The notes beneath the pieces are model-generated. The model saw only the letters and a list, made by a program, of their open reading frames with translations. It ran no database searches and was not told the DNA's origin. The translations under genes and the position numbers were made by a program. 64,000 nt of DNA from Micromonospora kangleipakensis (lineage in GTDB: Bacteria; Actinomycetota; Actinomycetes; Mycobacteriales; Micromonosporaceae): contig NZ_SHLD01000001.1 in NCBI RefSeq assembly GCF_004217615.1, positions 2,480,001-2,544,000 on the forward strand, read 5' to 3'. Shown here piece by piece: positions 40,752 through 49,183 of this stretch; the first letter of the stretch is position 1; each line of letters begins with the position of its first letter.

Positions 40752-40797
40752 GCACACGATGAAGTCCCTGAAATGACCAGGCTTCAAGTGCACGAGT

Positions 40798-40829
40798 GAG
40801 GTCGCTGCGGGTACTGCCCGCACGACCTC
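40798..40829 (+). promoter_or_regulatory. Stem-loop just upstream of infB ribosome site
   Basis: GAGGTCG (40798-40804) pairs with CGACCTC (40823-40829), and TGCGGG (40806-40811) with CCCGCA (40817-40822) around TACTG, with one bulged C. The 13-bp hairpin ends six bases before the GAGGAG Shine-Dalgarno of infB. It may be an attenuator, a processing site or a terminator for ylxR. Confidence 0.55.
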
Positions 40830-40844
40830 GGAGTGAGGAGTGCA

Positions 40845-43800
40845 GTGGCAGGTAAGGCCCGCGTACACGAGCTGGCAAAAGAGCTCGGGGTCGAAAGCAA
40901 GACCGTTCTCGCCAAGCTGAAGGAAATGGGCGAGTTCGTCAAGTCCGCGTCCAGCACCGTCGAGGCGCCCGTCGCCCGACGGCTGCGTGGCGCATTCGTC
41001 GCGTCCGCCGGTGGCACTTCGGCGCCGGCCGCCCCCGCGGCGGCCGCGTCCGCTCCGGCGGCGACCCCGACGCCGTCCCCGACCCCGGGTGCCCCCCGGG
41101 TCTCGGCCAAGCCGATGCCGCCCCGGCGGCCGGCCGCGCCGACCCCTGGACCGAAGCCCAAGGGCCCGGTCCCCAGCCCGCCGCAGCCGGCGACCCCGGT
41201 CGCCAAGCCGGCGAGCGCGCACGACATCGAGGTGGCGGCCGCCGAGGCGCGCGCCGCTGCCCTCAAGGCTGAGCAGGAGGCCGCGGTCAAGGCCGCGCAG
41301 GCCGCCCGCCAGCAGCAGCGGGAGAACGTCCGCCGGGAGCCTCCGGCCGAGGGCGGTCCCCGTCCGGGTCCGGCTCCGCGTCCGGGTCCGAACGCGGTGC
41401 CGCCGCGTCCGGGTACCCCGGCCGCCGGTCGTCCCGGTGGCCCGACCCCGGGCCCGGGTGCCCGGCCGGGCGGTCGTCCGCCGGCGCGCGGCGCCGGTAA
41501 CAACCCGTTCGGTATTCAGGGTGGCCAGCAGCAGCGGCCCCCGGCTGCCGGCGGTCCCCGGCCGAGCCCGGCCGGCATGCCGCCGCGGCCCAGCCCGGCG
41601 TCCATGCCGCCGCGGCCCAGCCCGGCGTCCATGCCGACCCAGCGGCCCACCACGGGTCGCCCCGGCGGCCCCGGTGGCGGTCGTGGCGGCCCCGGTGGCG
41701 GCGCAGGTCGTCCCGGTGGCGCCGGCGCCGGCGGTGGCTTCCGTGGCGGTCCCGGTGGCGGCGGCGGTGGCGGTGGCTTCCGTGGCGGTCCCGGTGGCGG
41801 CGGCGGTGGCGGTGGCTACCGCGGTGGCCCCGGTGGTGCCGGCGGCGGTGCTCCCGGCGGCGGTTTCCGTCCGGGTGCCCCGGCTGGTGGCGGCGGTCGC
41901 CCTGGTGGCGGCGGTCGTGGTCGTGGCGGTGGCGCCGCGGGTGCCTTCGGGCGTCCGGGTGGTCGGCCGACCCGTGGTCGCAAGTCCAAGAAGCAGCGCA
42001 GACAGGAGTTCGACAACCTGTCGGCTCCGACCATGAGCTCGGGTGCTCCCCGGGGTCAGGGTCAGGTCGTCAGGCTCTCCCGTGGCGCCTCGCTGTCGGA
42101 CTTCGCCGACAAGATCAACGCCAACCCGGGTTCGCTGGTCCAGGAGATGTTCAACCTGGGCGAGATGGTCACCGCGACCCAGTCCTGCTCTGACGAGACC
42201 CTGCTGCTGCTGGGTGAGCACCTCGGTTTCGACGTGCAGATCGTCAGCCCGGAGGACGAGGACCGCGAGCTGCTCGCGCAGTTCAACATCGACCTCGACG
42301 CCGTGGTCGCCGAGGAGCGCCTGGTCAGCCGTGCGCCGGTCGTGACCGTCATGGGTCACGTCGACCACGGTAAGACCAAGCTGCTCGACGCGATCCGCAA
42401 GGCGAACGTCGTGGCCGGCGAGGCGGGTGGCATCACCCAGCACATCGGCGCGTACCAGGTCCACGTCCCGCACGAGGGCGAGGACCGCGCGGTGACCTTC
42501 ATCGACACCCCGGGTCACGAGGCGTTCACCGCCATGCGTGCCCGTGGTGCCCAGGTGACGGACATCGTGGTGCTGGTGGTGGCGGCCGACGACGGCGTGA
42601 TGCCGCAGACCATCGAGGCGCTCAACCACGCCAAGGCGGCGGACGTGCCGATCGTGGTCGCGGTCAACAAGGTCGACAAGCCGGAGGCCAACCCGGACAA
42701 GGTCCGCCAGCAGCTGACCGAGTACGGGCTGGTCGCCGAGGAGTACGGCGGCGAGACCATGTTCGTCAACGTGGCGGCGAAGCCGGGCATCGGCATCGAC
42801 GAGCTGCTCGAGGCGGTCCTGCTGACCGCCGACGCGTCGCTGGAGCTGACCGCTCCGATCGACGGGCCGGCGCAGGGTGTGGCGATCGAGGCGCACCTGG
42901 ACAAGGGCCGCGGTGCGGTGGCGACGGTGCTGGTGCAGAAGGGCACCCTGCGGGCCGGCGACTCGATCGTCGCCGGTGGGGCGCACGGCCGGGTTCGGGC
43001 GATGCTCGACGAGAACGGCAACCAGGTCGCCGAGGCGGGTCCCGCCCGTCCGGTCCTGGTGCTCGGTCTGACCGCGGTGCCGGGTGCGGGTGACACCTTC
43101 CTGGCGGCCGAGGACGACCGGACGGTGCGCCAGATCGCCGAGCAGCGGCAGGCGCGGCGGCGGGCGGCTTCATTCGCCAACTCCCGTGGCCGGGCGACTC
43201 TCGAGACGCTCATGGAGCAGCTCAAGGAGGGCGAGAAGACCTCGCTCAACCTGGTGCTCAAGGGCGACGTCTCCGGTTCCGTGGAGGCGCTCGAGGACGC
43301 GCTGTTCAACCTCGACATCCCGGAGGAGGTCCAGCTCAGGATCATCCACCGGGGCGTGGGTGCGATCACCGAGAGCGACGTCATGCTCGCGAGCGCCTCG
43401 TCCGAGGCGGTCACGATCATCGGCTTCAACGTGCGGGCCGCCAACAAGGTTCGCGAGATCGCCGACCGCGAGGGCGTGGAGATCCGGTACTACACCGTGA
43501 TCTACCAGGCCATCGAGGAGATCGACGCCGCGCTCAAGGGGCTGCTCAAGCCGGAGTACGAGGAGGTCGAGCTGGGCTCCGCGGAGATCCGCGACGTCTT
43601 CCGCTCGTCCAAGGTCGGCAACATCTCCGGCTGTATCGTCCGGTCCGGCGTCATCCGCCGCAACGCCAAGGCGCGGTTGCTGCGGGACGGGGCGGTCGTG
43701 GCGGACAACCTCACGGTCAGTTCGCTCAAGCGGTTCAAGGACGACGCGACGGAGGTCCGCGAGGGCTTCGAGTGTGGTCTGACCCTGGCCGGTTTCAACA

Positions 43801-43859
43801 ACGTCCAGGCAGGCGACATCATCGAGACCTTCGAGATGCGGGAGAAGCCGCGCGCCTGA
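40845..43859 (+). CDS. infB: Translation initiation factor IF-2
   Basis: A 1004-residue GTPase that places initiator tRNA on the ribosome. The N-terminal IF2_N domain ([20 protein letters not shown]) is followed by a long low-complexity Ala/Pro then Gly/Arg-rich region (about 60-400), a second IF2_N motif, the G domain with [12 protein letters not shown] (G1), DTPGHE (G3) and NKVDKP (G4), and C-terminal domains II-IV. GTG 40845 follows GAGGAG; the in-frame GTG at 40833 overlaps that site and is unlikely. The Gly-rich region is encoded by a 39-bp tandem repeat. Confidence 0.97.
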   Translation: MAGKARVHELAKELGVESKTVLAKLKEMGEFVKSASSTVEAPVARRLRGAFVASAGGTSAPAAPAAAASAPAATPTPSPTPGAPRVSAKPMPPRRPAAPTPGPKPKGPVPSPPQPATPVAKPASAHDIEVAAAEARAAALKAEQEAAVKAAQAARQQQRENVRREPPAEGGPRPGPAPRPGPNAVPPRPGTPAAGRPGGPTPGPGARPGGRPPARGAGNNPFGIQGGQQQRPPAAGGPRPSPAGMPPRPSPASMPPRPSPASMPTQRPTTGRPGGPGGGRGGPGGGAGRPGGAGAGGGFRGGPGGGGGGGGFRGGPGGGGGGGGYRGGPGGAGGGAPGGGFRPGAPAGGGGRPGGGGRGRGGGAAGAFGRPGGRPTRGRKSKKQRRQEFDNLSAPTMSSGAPRGQGQVVRLSRGASLSDFADKINANPGSLVQEMFNLGEMVTATQSCSDETLLLLGEHLGFDVQIVSPEDEDRELLAQFNIDLDAVVAEERLVSRAPVVTVMGHVDHGKTKLLDAIRKANVVAGEAGGITQHIGAYQVHVPHEGEDRAVTFIDTPGHEAFTAMRARGAQVTDIVVLVVAADDGVMPQTIEALNHAKAADVPIVVAVNKVDKPEANPDKVRQQLTEYGLVAEEYGGETMFVNVAAKPGIGIDELLEAVLLTADASLELTAPIDGPAQGVAIEAHLDKGRGAVATVLVQKGTLRAGDSIVAGGAHGRVRAMLDENGNQVAEAGPARPVLVLGLTAVPGAGDTFLAAEDDRTVRQIAEQRQARRRAASFANSRGRATLETLMEQLKEGEKTSLNLVLKGDVSGSVEALEDALFNLDIPEEVQLRIIHRGVGAITESDVMLASASSEAVTIIGFNVRAANKVREIADREGVEIRYYTVIYQAIEEIDAALKGLLKPEYEEVELGSAEIRDVFRSSKVGNISGCIVRSGVIRRNAKARLLRDGAVVADNLTVSSLKRFKDDATEVREGFECGLTLAGFNNVQAGDIIETFEMREKPRA
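41731..41847 (+). repeat. 39-bp in-frame tandem repeat in infB
   Basis: Three units start at 41731, 41770 and 41809, encoding a repeated [14 protein letters not shown] block. The first two are identical; the third is diverged. This is the sort of repeat expected to vary in copy number between strains. Confidence 0.8.
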
Positions 43860-43875
43860 TCCGACGGTGACACAG

Positions 43876-43917
43876 TGATCAAGGGGTTTACGCCGAAAGG
43901 CGTAAACCCCTTGATCA
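43876..43917. terminator. Perfect 19-bp hairpin with GAAA tetraloop after infB
   Basis: A 19-bp arm (43876-43894, ending TTTACGCC) and its exact complement (43899-43917) enclose a GAAA tetraloop. The stem starts 17 bases after the infB stop. It lies before the DUF503 gene, which has its own leaderless promoter, so it probably ends infB transcripts on the plus strand. Its AT-rich, perfectly paired arms are unusual for this GC-rich sequence. Confidence 0.8.
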
Positions 43918-43947
43918 TGTCTGGGGGTGCCCGTAATGTCCGGGGCG

Positions 43948-44241
43948 ATGTTCACCGGAACCGCGATCTTCGACCTGCTGCTGCCGGGCGACTCCCGGTC
44001 GCTCAAGGCGAAAAGATCATATGTACGGCCGATCGTGGCGGCGCTGCGCCGCTTCGAGGTGTCGGCCGCCGAGGTGGGGGCGCTCGACCTGCACGGTCGG
44101 GCCCAGATCGGGGTGGCCGTGGTGGCCGCCGAGGCGGCACACGTCCGCGAGGTGCTCGACTCGTGCGAGCGCCTGGTGGCCGAGCGCCCCGAGGCCGAGC
44201 TGCTGTCGGTGCGCCGCCGGCTGTACGGCGAGGAGGACTGA
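43948..44241 (+). CDS. DUF503 (YlxP-like) protein
   Basis: A 97-residue protein: MFTGTAIFDLLLPGDSRSLK, then AKRSYVRPIVAALRRFEVSA and ELLSVRRRLYGEED. This matches DUF503/YlxP, found between infB and rbfA in many Gram-positives and suspected to act in ribosome maturation. ATG 43948 is chosen because homologues start with MFxGT and TAATGT stands eight bases upstream (leaderless). An in-frame GTG at 43927 would include the promoter. Confidence 0.92.
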   Translation: MFTGTAIFDLLLPGDSRSLKAKRSYVRPIVAALRRFEVSAAEVGALDLHGRAQIGVAVVAAEAAHVREVLDSCERLVAERPEAELLSVRRRLYGEED

Positions 44242-44341
44242 CGCCGGGACGTCCGTCGGCCCGGACGCGGGCCGGATCCAGGGTGGCCGTCGCCACCGGC
44301 AGCCCCGCACGACGGTCACGATCGCGCGGGTAGTGTTCGAG

Positions 44342-44422
44342 ATGTCGGGCGGTCGGGCCCGGCGGCGCCCCGCGCTGCCGTTCCCGGCCGGAAGCAGGAT
44401 GCCCTGGAGGTGGGGGAGATGA
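44342..44422 (+). CDS. Possible 26-codon leader ORF coupled to rbfA
   Basis: An ATG at 44342, five bases after a TAGTGT -10 box (44331-44336), opens a 26-codon Arg/Pro-rich frame (MSGGRARRRPALPFPAGSRM and on) whose TGA overlaps the rbfA ATG (ATGA). If real it is a leaderless upstream ORF that delivers ribosomes to rbfA. The rbfA gene also has its own GGAGG site, so the ORF may be fortuitous. Confidence 0.35.
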   Translation: MSGGRARRRPALPFPAGSRMPWRWGR

Positions 44423-44910
44423 CGGATCCGGCCAAGGTACGCCGGCACGCGGAGCGCATCCGTGAACTGGTCGCGTCGGTGGTGCGGAGCCAGATCAAGG
44501 ACCCCCGGCTCGGGATGATCACCATCACCGACGCCCGGATCACCGCCGACCTGCGCGACGCCACGGTGTTCTACACGGTGCTCGGCGACGCGGCGGCCCA
44601 GTCCAGCACCGCCGCCGCGCTGGAGAGCGCCAAGGGCATGCTGCGCAGCACCGTGGGCAAGGCCCTCGGGCTGCGGCACTCGCCGACCCTGACCTTCGTC
44701 CTAGACGACGTGCAGGACCAGGTCAAGCACATCGACGACCTGCTCGCCGCGGCCCGCAACGCCGACGCCGAGGTGCAGCGGCTGGCCGCGAGCGCGAAGT
44801 ACGCCGGCGAGGCCCAGCCGTACCGCCTCGAGGACGAGGTCGAGGACGCCGCCGCCGAGACCGGGGTTGCCGGGACCGAGGGCGAGCCGCGCGGCGGCGA
44901 CCGCCCGTGA
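44419..44910 (+). CDS. rbfA: 30S ribosome-binding factor RbfA
   Basis: A 163-residue cold-shock and 16S maturation factor. The KH-like core includes RIRELVASVVRSQIKDPRLG, TITDARITADLRDATVFYTV and LRHSPTLTFVLDD. It has the acidic C-terminal tail usual in actinobacteria (LEDEVEDAAAETG). GGAGG ends eight bases before ATG 44419; GTG 44410 is an unlikely alternative. The stop overlaps the DHH phosphoesterase start by four bases. Confidence 0.95.
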   Translation: MTDPAKVRRHAERIRELVASVVRSQIKDPRLGMITITDARITADLRDATVFYTVLGDAAAQSSTAAALESAKGMLRSTVGKALGLRHSPTLTFVLDDVQDQVKHIDDLLAAARNADAEVQRLAASAKYAGEAQPYRLEDEVEDAAAETGVAGTEGEPRGGDRP

Positions 44911-45944
44911 CCGACGCCGCCGCGGGCGCCCCCGAGGCGCCCACCGGGGCCGAGTGGGCGGCCGCGGTCGCCGCGGTACGCCAACTCCCCGCCGACGCGC
45001 GGGTGCTGCTGATCTGCCACGTCAACCCGGACGGGGACGCGCTGGGCAGCATGCTCGGCTTCGGTCTGGGACTGCGCCGGCTGGGCGTACGACAGCTCCA
45101 GGCGACCTTCCCCGGGCCCCCGGAGGTGCCGGAGCCGTTCCGCTGGCTGCCCGGGCTCGACCTGCTGGTGCCGCAGGACGCCGCGTACCCGGATCCGGAC
45201 CTGGTCATCTGCTTCGACGCGGCGAGCGAGTCGCGGCTGGGTGACCTGGTGGACCGGCTCGAGTCGGCGGGCACGGCGCTGGTGCTCGACCACCACGCCT
45301 CCAACACCCGCTTCGGCGGCATCAACCTGGTCGACCCGCACGCGGCGGCGACCTCGGTGGTCGCCGAGGGGCTGCTCGACCGGCTCGGCGTGTCGTTGGA
45401 CGCGGAGATCGCCGCCTGTCTCTACGTCGCGCTGAGCACGGACACCGGCTCGTTCCGCTTCGAGGCGACCACCCCGGCGGTTCACGAGATGGCGGCCCGG
45501 CTGCTGGCCACCGGCATCCGACCGGGGGAGATCTCCCAGCGGATCTTCGACACCCGGCCGTTCGGCGCCGTCCGGCTCTTCGGCGAGGCGATCGGCCGGG
45601 CCCGCCTGGAGCCGGACGCGGCCGGCGGGCGCGGCCTGGTCTGGACGTACGCGACCTTGGACGACCTGGCCCGCCACGACCAGCCGCCGTACGTGCTGGA
45701 GGCGCTGATCGACTCGGTGCGCTGCACGGCCGAGGCGGACGTGAGCTGCGTGGTCAAGCAGGTGGCGCCCGGGGAGTGGGCGGTGTCGCTGCGGAGCAAG
45801 GGCGCGGTCGACGTGAGCCGAGTGGCGGTGGCGCTGGGCGGCGGCGGGCACCGGTTCGCCGCCGGGTTCACCGGTCGGGGCAGCGCCGACGAGGTGGTCG
45901 ACCGGATCCGGGCCGAGCTCGACGGGGCGCTGCTCGCGGGCTGA
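44907..45944 (+). CDS. DHH/DHHA1 phosphoesterase (NrnA-like oligoribonuclease / pAp phosphatase)
   Basis: A 345-residue enzyme with motif I CHVNPDGDALGSM (about 37-49), the aspartate of motif II in VICFDAASESRLG, the DHH triad in LVLDHHASNTR (about 126-136) and the C-terminal DHHA1 glycine motif LGGGGHRFAAGF (about 311-322). The NrnA family degrades nano-RNAs and dephosphorylates 3'-phosphoadenosine 5'-phosphate. The GTG start overlaps rbfA, a common arrangement in actinobacteria. Confidence 0.95.
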   Translation: MTDAAAGAPEAPTGAEWAAAVAAVRQLPADARVLLICHVNPDGDALGSMLGFGLGLRRLGVRQLQATFPGPPEVPEPFRWLPGLDLLVPQDAAYPDPDLVICFDAASESRLGDLVDRLESAGTALVLDHHASNTRFGGINLVDPHAAATSVVAEGLLDRLGVSLDAEIAACLYVALSTDTGSFRFEATTPAVHEMAARLLATGIRPGEISQRIFDTRPFGAVRLFGEAIGRARLEPDAAGGRGLVWTYATLDDLARHDQPPYVLEALIDSVRCTAEADVSCVVKQVAPGEWAVSLRSKGAVDVSRVAVALGGGGHRFAAGFTGRGSADEVVDRIRAELDGALLAG

Positions 45945-46009
45945 GATCAGGGTCGACTCCGGGGTGTGGCGGTCTTCCCGCGTTCCGTGACGGTGAGGAC
46001 AATCGGGTG

Positions 46010-46417
46010 ATGGATCACCCCCGAGAGCTCACCGCCGAGGCGCCCCGAGCCTGGGACCGTCCCGTCGTCTCCGTACCGATGCTGATCTGCCTCTCCCTGG
46101 TCGGTGGGCAGCTGCCGTCCTTCTCCGCGCAGGCCAACCTCTACACCCTGGGCACCGGCGGGGCGCTGATCTGGCTCGGGCTGAACAACCGGGTGCCCCG
46201 GCGGCCCGCCCCCCGCCGGCTGGCCCCGGGCGCGGTCTGGTGGCTGCTGCCGGTGACCGTCTTCGGGGTCCTGGAGGGGGCGACGTTCGTGCTCTCGGTG
46301 GGCGACGAGTTCCCCACCTTCTCCCGGCTGGCGGATCCGCTGCTGGAGGACCATCTGGTCCGCTCCACGGCCTGGTTCGCCTGGCTGGCCGCGTTCTGGG
46401 GACTGGTGCGGCGATGA
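46010..46417 (+). CDS. Small membrane protein, unknown
   Basis: A 135-residue protein with about three hydrophobic segments (VSVPMLICLSLVGGQLPSF, ALIWLGLNN, AVWWLLPVTVFGVLEGATFV) and a C-terminal helix STAWFAWLAAFWGLVRR. I do not recognise the family; Micromonosporaceae-restricted is a guess. ATG 46010 lies six bases after GACAAT, a possible -10, so it may be leaderless. Its stop overlaps the next small gene (ATGA), so the two are coupled. Confidence 0.7.
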   Translation: MDHPRELTAEAPRAWDRPVVSVPMLICLSLVGGQLPSFSAQANLYTLGTGGALIWLGLNNRVPRRPAPRRLAPGAVWWLLPVTVFGVLEGATFVLSVGDEFPTFSRLADPLLEDHLVRSTAWFAWLAAFWGLVRR

Positions 46418-46626
46418 TGCGCGCGCTGGCGATCGGTGGCTTCCTGACCGCGGTGCTGCTCTTCGTGGCGGTGGAGTGGGTGTCCCGGCGGGAGGGTTCC
46501 CGCGTCCCGTCGCTCGGCGACGTCTGCGCGTTCGTGATGCGGTACGAGGTCGGCCCGGTGCCGGTCGGGCGGATCGGCCTCTTCGGCTTCTGGTGGTGGC
46601 TGGGTTGGCACTTCCTGGCCCGGTGA
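46414..46626 (+). CDS. Small membrane protein (DUF6186-like)
   Basis: A 70-residue protein with one N-terminal transmembrane helix (ALAIGGFLTAVLLFVAVEWV), a short cytosolic segment SRREGSRVPSLGDVCAFVMR and a C-terminal hydrophobic IGLFGFWWWLGWHFLAR. The R-x-P-(S/T)-L-G-D and WWLGWHF features recall the actinobacterial DUF6186 family. It overlaps the preceding membrane-protein gene by four bases and probably forms a complex with it. Function unknown. Confidence 0.7.
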   Translation: MMRALAIGGFLTAVLLFVAVEWVSRREGSRVPSLGDVCAFVMRYEVGPVPVGRIGLFGFWWWLGWHFLAR

Positions 46627-46889
46627 CCCGCCGCGTGTCCAAATGTCGGGAACACTGGGCAGTATGTGGACCTGAACGATAGCTTGGGTAAGGACCGGCG
46701 CCGCGCCGCGACGCAGGTCGTGGGCGGTGGCGCCGCACCAGGTGCCGCCTCCCTCCAGGGTCAGACCGACCCGGGCTCACGCTGCCAGGCGAGCCGCTCC
46801 GGTGATCCCGGACCGCTGCCGGGCGCTCAGCACGACCGCCCGTAGGGCCACCGTGCCGTGGTGGTCCGCACCCTGGAAGGGATCTCCCG
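46627..46889. other. Intergenic stretch, no gene seen
   Basis: No conserved ORF or RNA gene is recognisable here. A weak -10-like element (GATAGCTT near 46679) could start a transcript for the 33-aa ORF that follows. From 46992 to 47090 there is likewise nothing beyond the promoter of the frameshifted kinase. Confidence 0.5.
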
Positions 46890-46991
46890 ATGGCGACCAA
46901 GCCCACCCGCAAGCCGCAGCCCGAGACCGCCGACGAGGCCCGCGAGCAGATGCGCCGCGCGCTGCAGACCTCGATGGACACCCGTCAGTGA
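46890..46991 (+). CDS. 33-residue small ORF
   Basis: ATG 46890 with GGAAGGGA upstream opens a frame of MATKPTRKPQPETADEAREQ followed by MRRALQTSMDTRQ and stop. It is highly charged and predicted helical from residue 11. The ribosome site, the hydrophilic composition and the clean stop make it a plausible small protein, but I know no family for it. Confidence 0.5.
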   Translation: MATKPTRKPQPETADEAREQMRRALQTSMDTRQ

Positions 46992-47090
46992 CGTACGCCG
47001 TCCGGCGGTGACGCCGCCGACGTCGCTCCGTCGCCAGCGTCACCGCCGCCCCGGCGCCCACGGCCGGCCCTCCGGCGCTACCGTCGCCCG

Positions 47091-47602
47091 GTGCGCCGCA
47101 TCCTCATCGTCGGCAGCGCGGGCGCCGGCAAGAGCACCCTCGCCCGCGAGGTCGCCCGCCGGCTCGACCTCCCGCTGATCCACCTCGACCGGCACTACTG
47201 GCGGCCCGGCTGGGTCGCCTCCGGCGACGCCCGCTTCCGGGCCGAGGTCGCCGCGCTCGCCGCCCGCCCGGCCTGGGTGATGGACGGCACTACGGCGGCA
47301 GGCTCGACCTCCGCCTGCCCCGCGCCGACCTGCTGGTGCTCTGCGACCCGCCCCGGCTGCGCTGCCTCGCCCGGGTGCTCCGCCGCCGCTGGGCCCACCG
47401 CGCCGCACCCCGCCCCGACCTCCCCGACGGCTGCCCCGAGCGGATCGACCTGAAGTTCCTCCGCTACGTGTGGCGCTACCCCCGTCGCTCTCGGCCACGG
47501 GTCCTCGCCGCGGTCGCGTCGACCGCCCCCGACCTGCCGGTGGTCCGCCTCCGCACCCGCGCCGACCTCCACCAGTGGCTCACCACCCTCCCCCAACCCT
47601 GA
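47091..47602 (+). pseudogene. P-loop kinase (adenylate kinase/topology modulation-like), frameshifted
   Basis: Frame 1 from GTG 47091 encodes RRILIVGSAGAGKSTLAREV (Walker A) and LDLPLIHLDRHYWRPGW up to WVMDG; the rest of the family sequence (RLDLRLPRADLLVLCDPPRL, then CPERIDLKFLRYVWRYPRRS) continues in another frame to the stop at 47602. The break is at 47288-47290, where the expected Asn codon of the conserved DGNYGG is one base short. Either one base has been lost (recent pseudogene), the sequence has an error, or frameshifting occurs. A TACCGT -10 box six bases before the GTG (47079-47084) suggests a formerly leaderless gene. Confidence 0.8.
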
Positions 47603-47634
47603 CCCCACGGCCCCCTCCCGCCCCCATGGGGCGT

Positions 47635-47691
47635 TGATCATGAAGTTGTTGTCGCCCGCGCCGGCGTGTCGTGACAACAACTTCATGATCA
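47635..47691. repeat. Dispersed palindromic element, copy 2
   Basis: A perfect 19-bp inverted repeat: the left arm 47635-47653 starts TGATCATGAAGTTGT and the right arm 47673-47691 is its exact complement, with a 19-base loop. The arm core is shared with copies at 9981 and 59303. It lies between the frameshifted kinase and the MATE gene. Confidence 0.88.
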
Positions 47692-47790
47692 CCGGGGCGG
47701 GCGGGCGGGCCGGGAGAGGGGAGGGGGGAGGGGGGTAAGCGGCGGGGTGGGGTTGCGGCCGTTACGGGGGGCGTGTCAGGATCGGCGGCG

Positions 47791-49122
47791 ATGAGTCAGA
47801 CCGTCGCCAACGCCGCCGCGTCCCGTGCCGCCTCGCCGCGGCGGATCGCGGCGCTCGCCCTGCCGGCGCTCGTGGTGCTCGCCGCCGAGCCGCTCTACGT
47901 CCTGGTCGACACGGCGGTGGTCGGGCACCTGGGCCGGGTTCCGCTCGCCGCGCTCGCCGTCGGCGGGACGGTGATGACCCTGACCGCCTGGCTCGGCACC
48001 GTCGTCGCGTACGGCACCACCGGGCGGTCGGCGCGGCGGTTCGGGTCGGGCGACCGGGCCGCCGCGGTGGCCGAGGGCGTGCAGGCGTCCTGGCTCGCCC
48101 TGGCCGTCGGGGTGCTGGTGGCGCTCGCCATGCAGGTCGGCGGCGGGGCGTTGGCGCGTACCCTCGTCGGCAGCGCGGGCGAGGTGGCCGGCGCGGCCGC
48201 GCAGTGGCTGCGGATCGCGGCCCTGGGCGCGCCCGGACTGCTGCTTGCCGCCGCCGGCAACGGCTGGCTGCGCGGCATCCAGGACACCCGGCGGCCGCTG
48301 CTCTTCGTGCTCGCCCCCAACCTGCTCTCCGCCCTGCTCTGCCCGCTGCTGGTCTACCCCGCCGGGCTCGGCCTGGCCGGCTCGGCGGTGGCGAACGTGG
48401 CCGCGCAGACCATCTCCGGCGGCCTCTTCGCCGCGGCGCTGATGCGCGAGCGGGTCTCCCTGCGGCCCCGGCCGCGACTGATCCGGCAGCAGCTCGTGCT
48501 CAGCCGGGACCTGCTGATCCGCGGCGTCGCTTTCCAGGCGAGCTTCCTCTCCGCCACCGCCGTCGCGGCCCGGTTCGGCGCCGCCGCCGTCGGCGCCCAC
48601 CAGATCGCGCTCCAGCTGTGGTTCTTCACCGCCCTGGTGCTGGACGCGCTGGCCATCGCCGCCCAGGCGCTGATCGGCGCCGCGCTCGGCGCCGGCGACG
48701 CGGCCGGCGCCCGCGCCCTCGCGCGCCGGATCGCCCTGCTCGGCGGCGCCTGCGGCGTCGCCTTCGCGGTGCTGATCGCCGCCGGCGCCGGCGTCGTGCC
48801 GTCCTGGTTCAGCTCCGACCCCCAGGTACGCGAGCAGGCGATGGTGGCCTGGCCGTGGTTCGTCGCGTTGCAGCCGATCGGCGGGGTGGTCTTCGCCCTC
48901 GACGGCGTGCTGATCGGCGCGGGGGACGTCCGCTACCTGCGCAACCTGACCATCGTGGCGGCGCTGGGCGGGTTCCTGCCGGCGATCTGGCTCGCCTACG
49001 GGCTCGGCCTCGGCCTCGGCGGGATCTGGGCCGGACTGACGCTCTTCGTGGTGCTCCGGCTGGCCGCGCTGCTGCTGCGGCTGCGCTCCGGCGGCTGGGC
49101 GGTGGTCGGCGCGGTCCGCTGA
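47791..49122 (+). CDS. MATE family efflux transporter (DinF-like)
   Basis: A 443-residue integral membrane protein with about 12 transmembrane segments and internal two-fold similarity. The first helix region reads IAALALPALVVLAAEPLYVL VDTAVVGHLG, the DinF-branch hallmark, with GNGWLRGIQDTRRPL in the middle. These carriers export cationic drugs by Na+ or H+ antiport. A DinF-like gene beside truB and rbfA is typical of this group. ATG 47791 is preferred (CAGGAT eight bases upstream); GTG 47773 is six codons earlier. Confidence 0.92.
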   Translation: MSQTVANAAASRAASPRRIAALALPALVVLAAEPLYVLVDTAVVGHLGRVPLAALAVGGTVMTLTAWLGTVVAYGTTGRSARRFGSGDRAAAVAEGVQASWLALAVGVLVALAMQVGGGALARTLVGSAGEVAGAAAQWLRIAALGAPGLLLAAAGNGWLRGIQDTRRPLLFVLAPNLLSALLCPLLVYPAGLGLAGSAVANVAAQTISGGLFAAALMRERVSLRPRPRLIRQQLVLSRDLLIRGVAFQASFLSATAVAARFGAAAVGAHQIALQLWFFTALVLDALAIAAQALIGAALGAGDAAGARALARRIALLGGACGVAFAVLIAAGAGVVPSWFSSDPQVREQAMVAWPWFVALQPIGGVVFALDGVLIGAGDVRYLRNLTIVAALGGFLPAIWLAYGLGLGLGGIWAGLTLFVVLRLAALLLRLRSGGWAVVGAVR

Positions 49123-49183
49123 AGTCCGCGTTGCTCGTGGTGGCCCGCGGACACTGTGGTGCTCGTCGGGGAACGCCGGTGAC

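Noticed and set aside
41340..41960. Repeats in infB considered as a CRISPR-like array
   Set aside because: They are in-frame, without spacers, and encode the Gly-rich linker of IF2.
43502..43918. Minus-strand ORF starting MIKGFTPFGV at the infB terminator
   Set aside because: Its start lies in the hairpin, and the same residues arise on the other strand because the hairpin is a perfect palindrome; the rest is antisense to infB.
46627..47090. Searched for a tRNA or other RNA gene
   Set aside because: No cloverleaf, T-loop consensus or conserved RNA motif could be found by eye.
49124..49152. GTCCGCG/CGCGGAC inverted repeat after the MATE gene
   Set aside because: The 7-bp stem with a 15-base loop is too weak in this GC-rich background to call a terminator.
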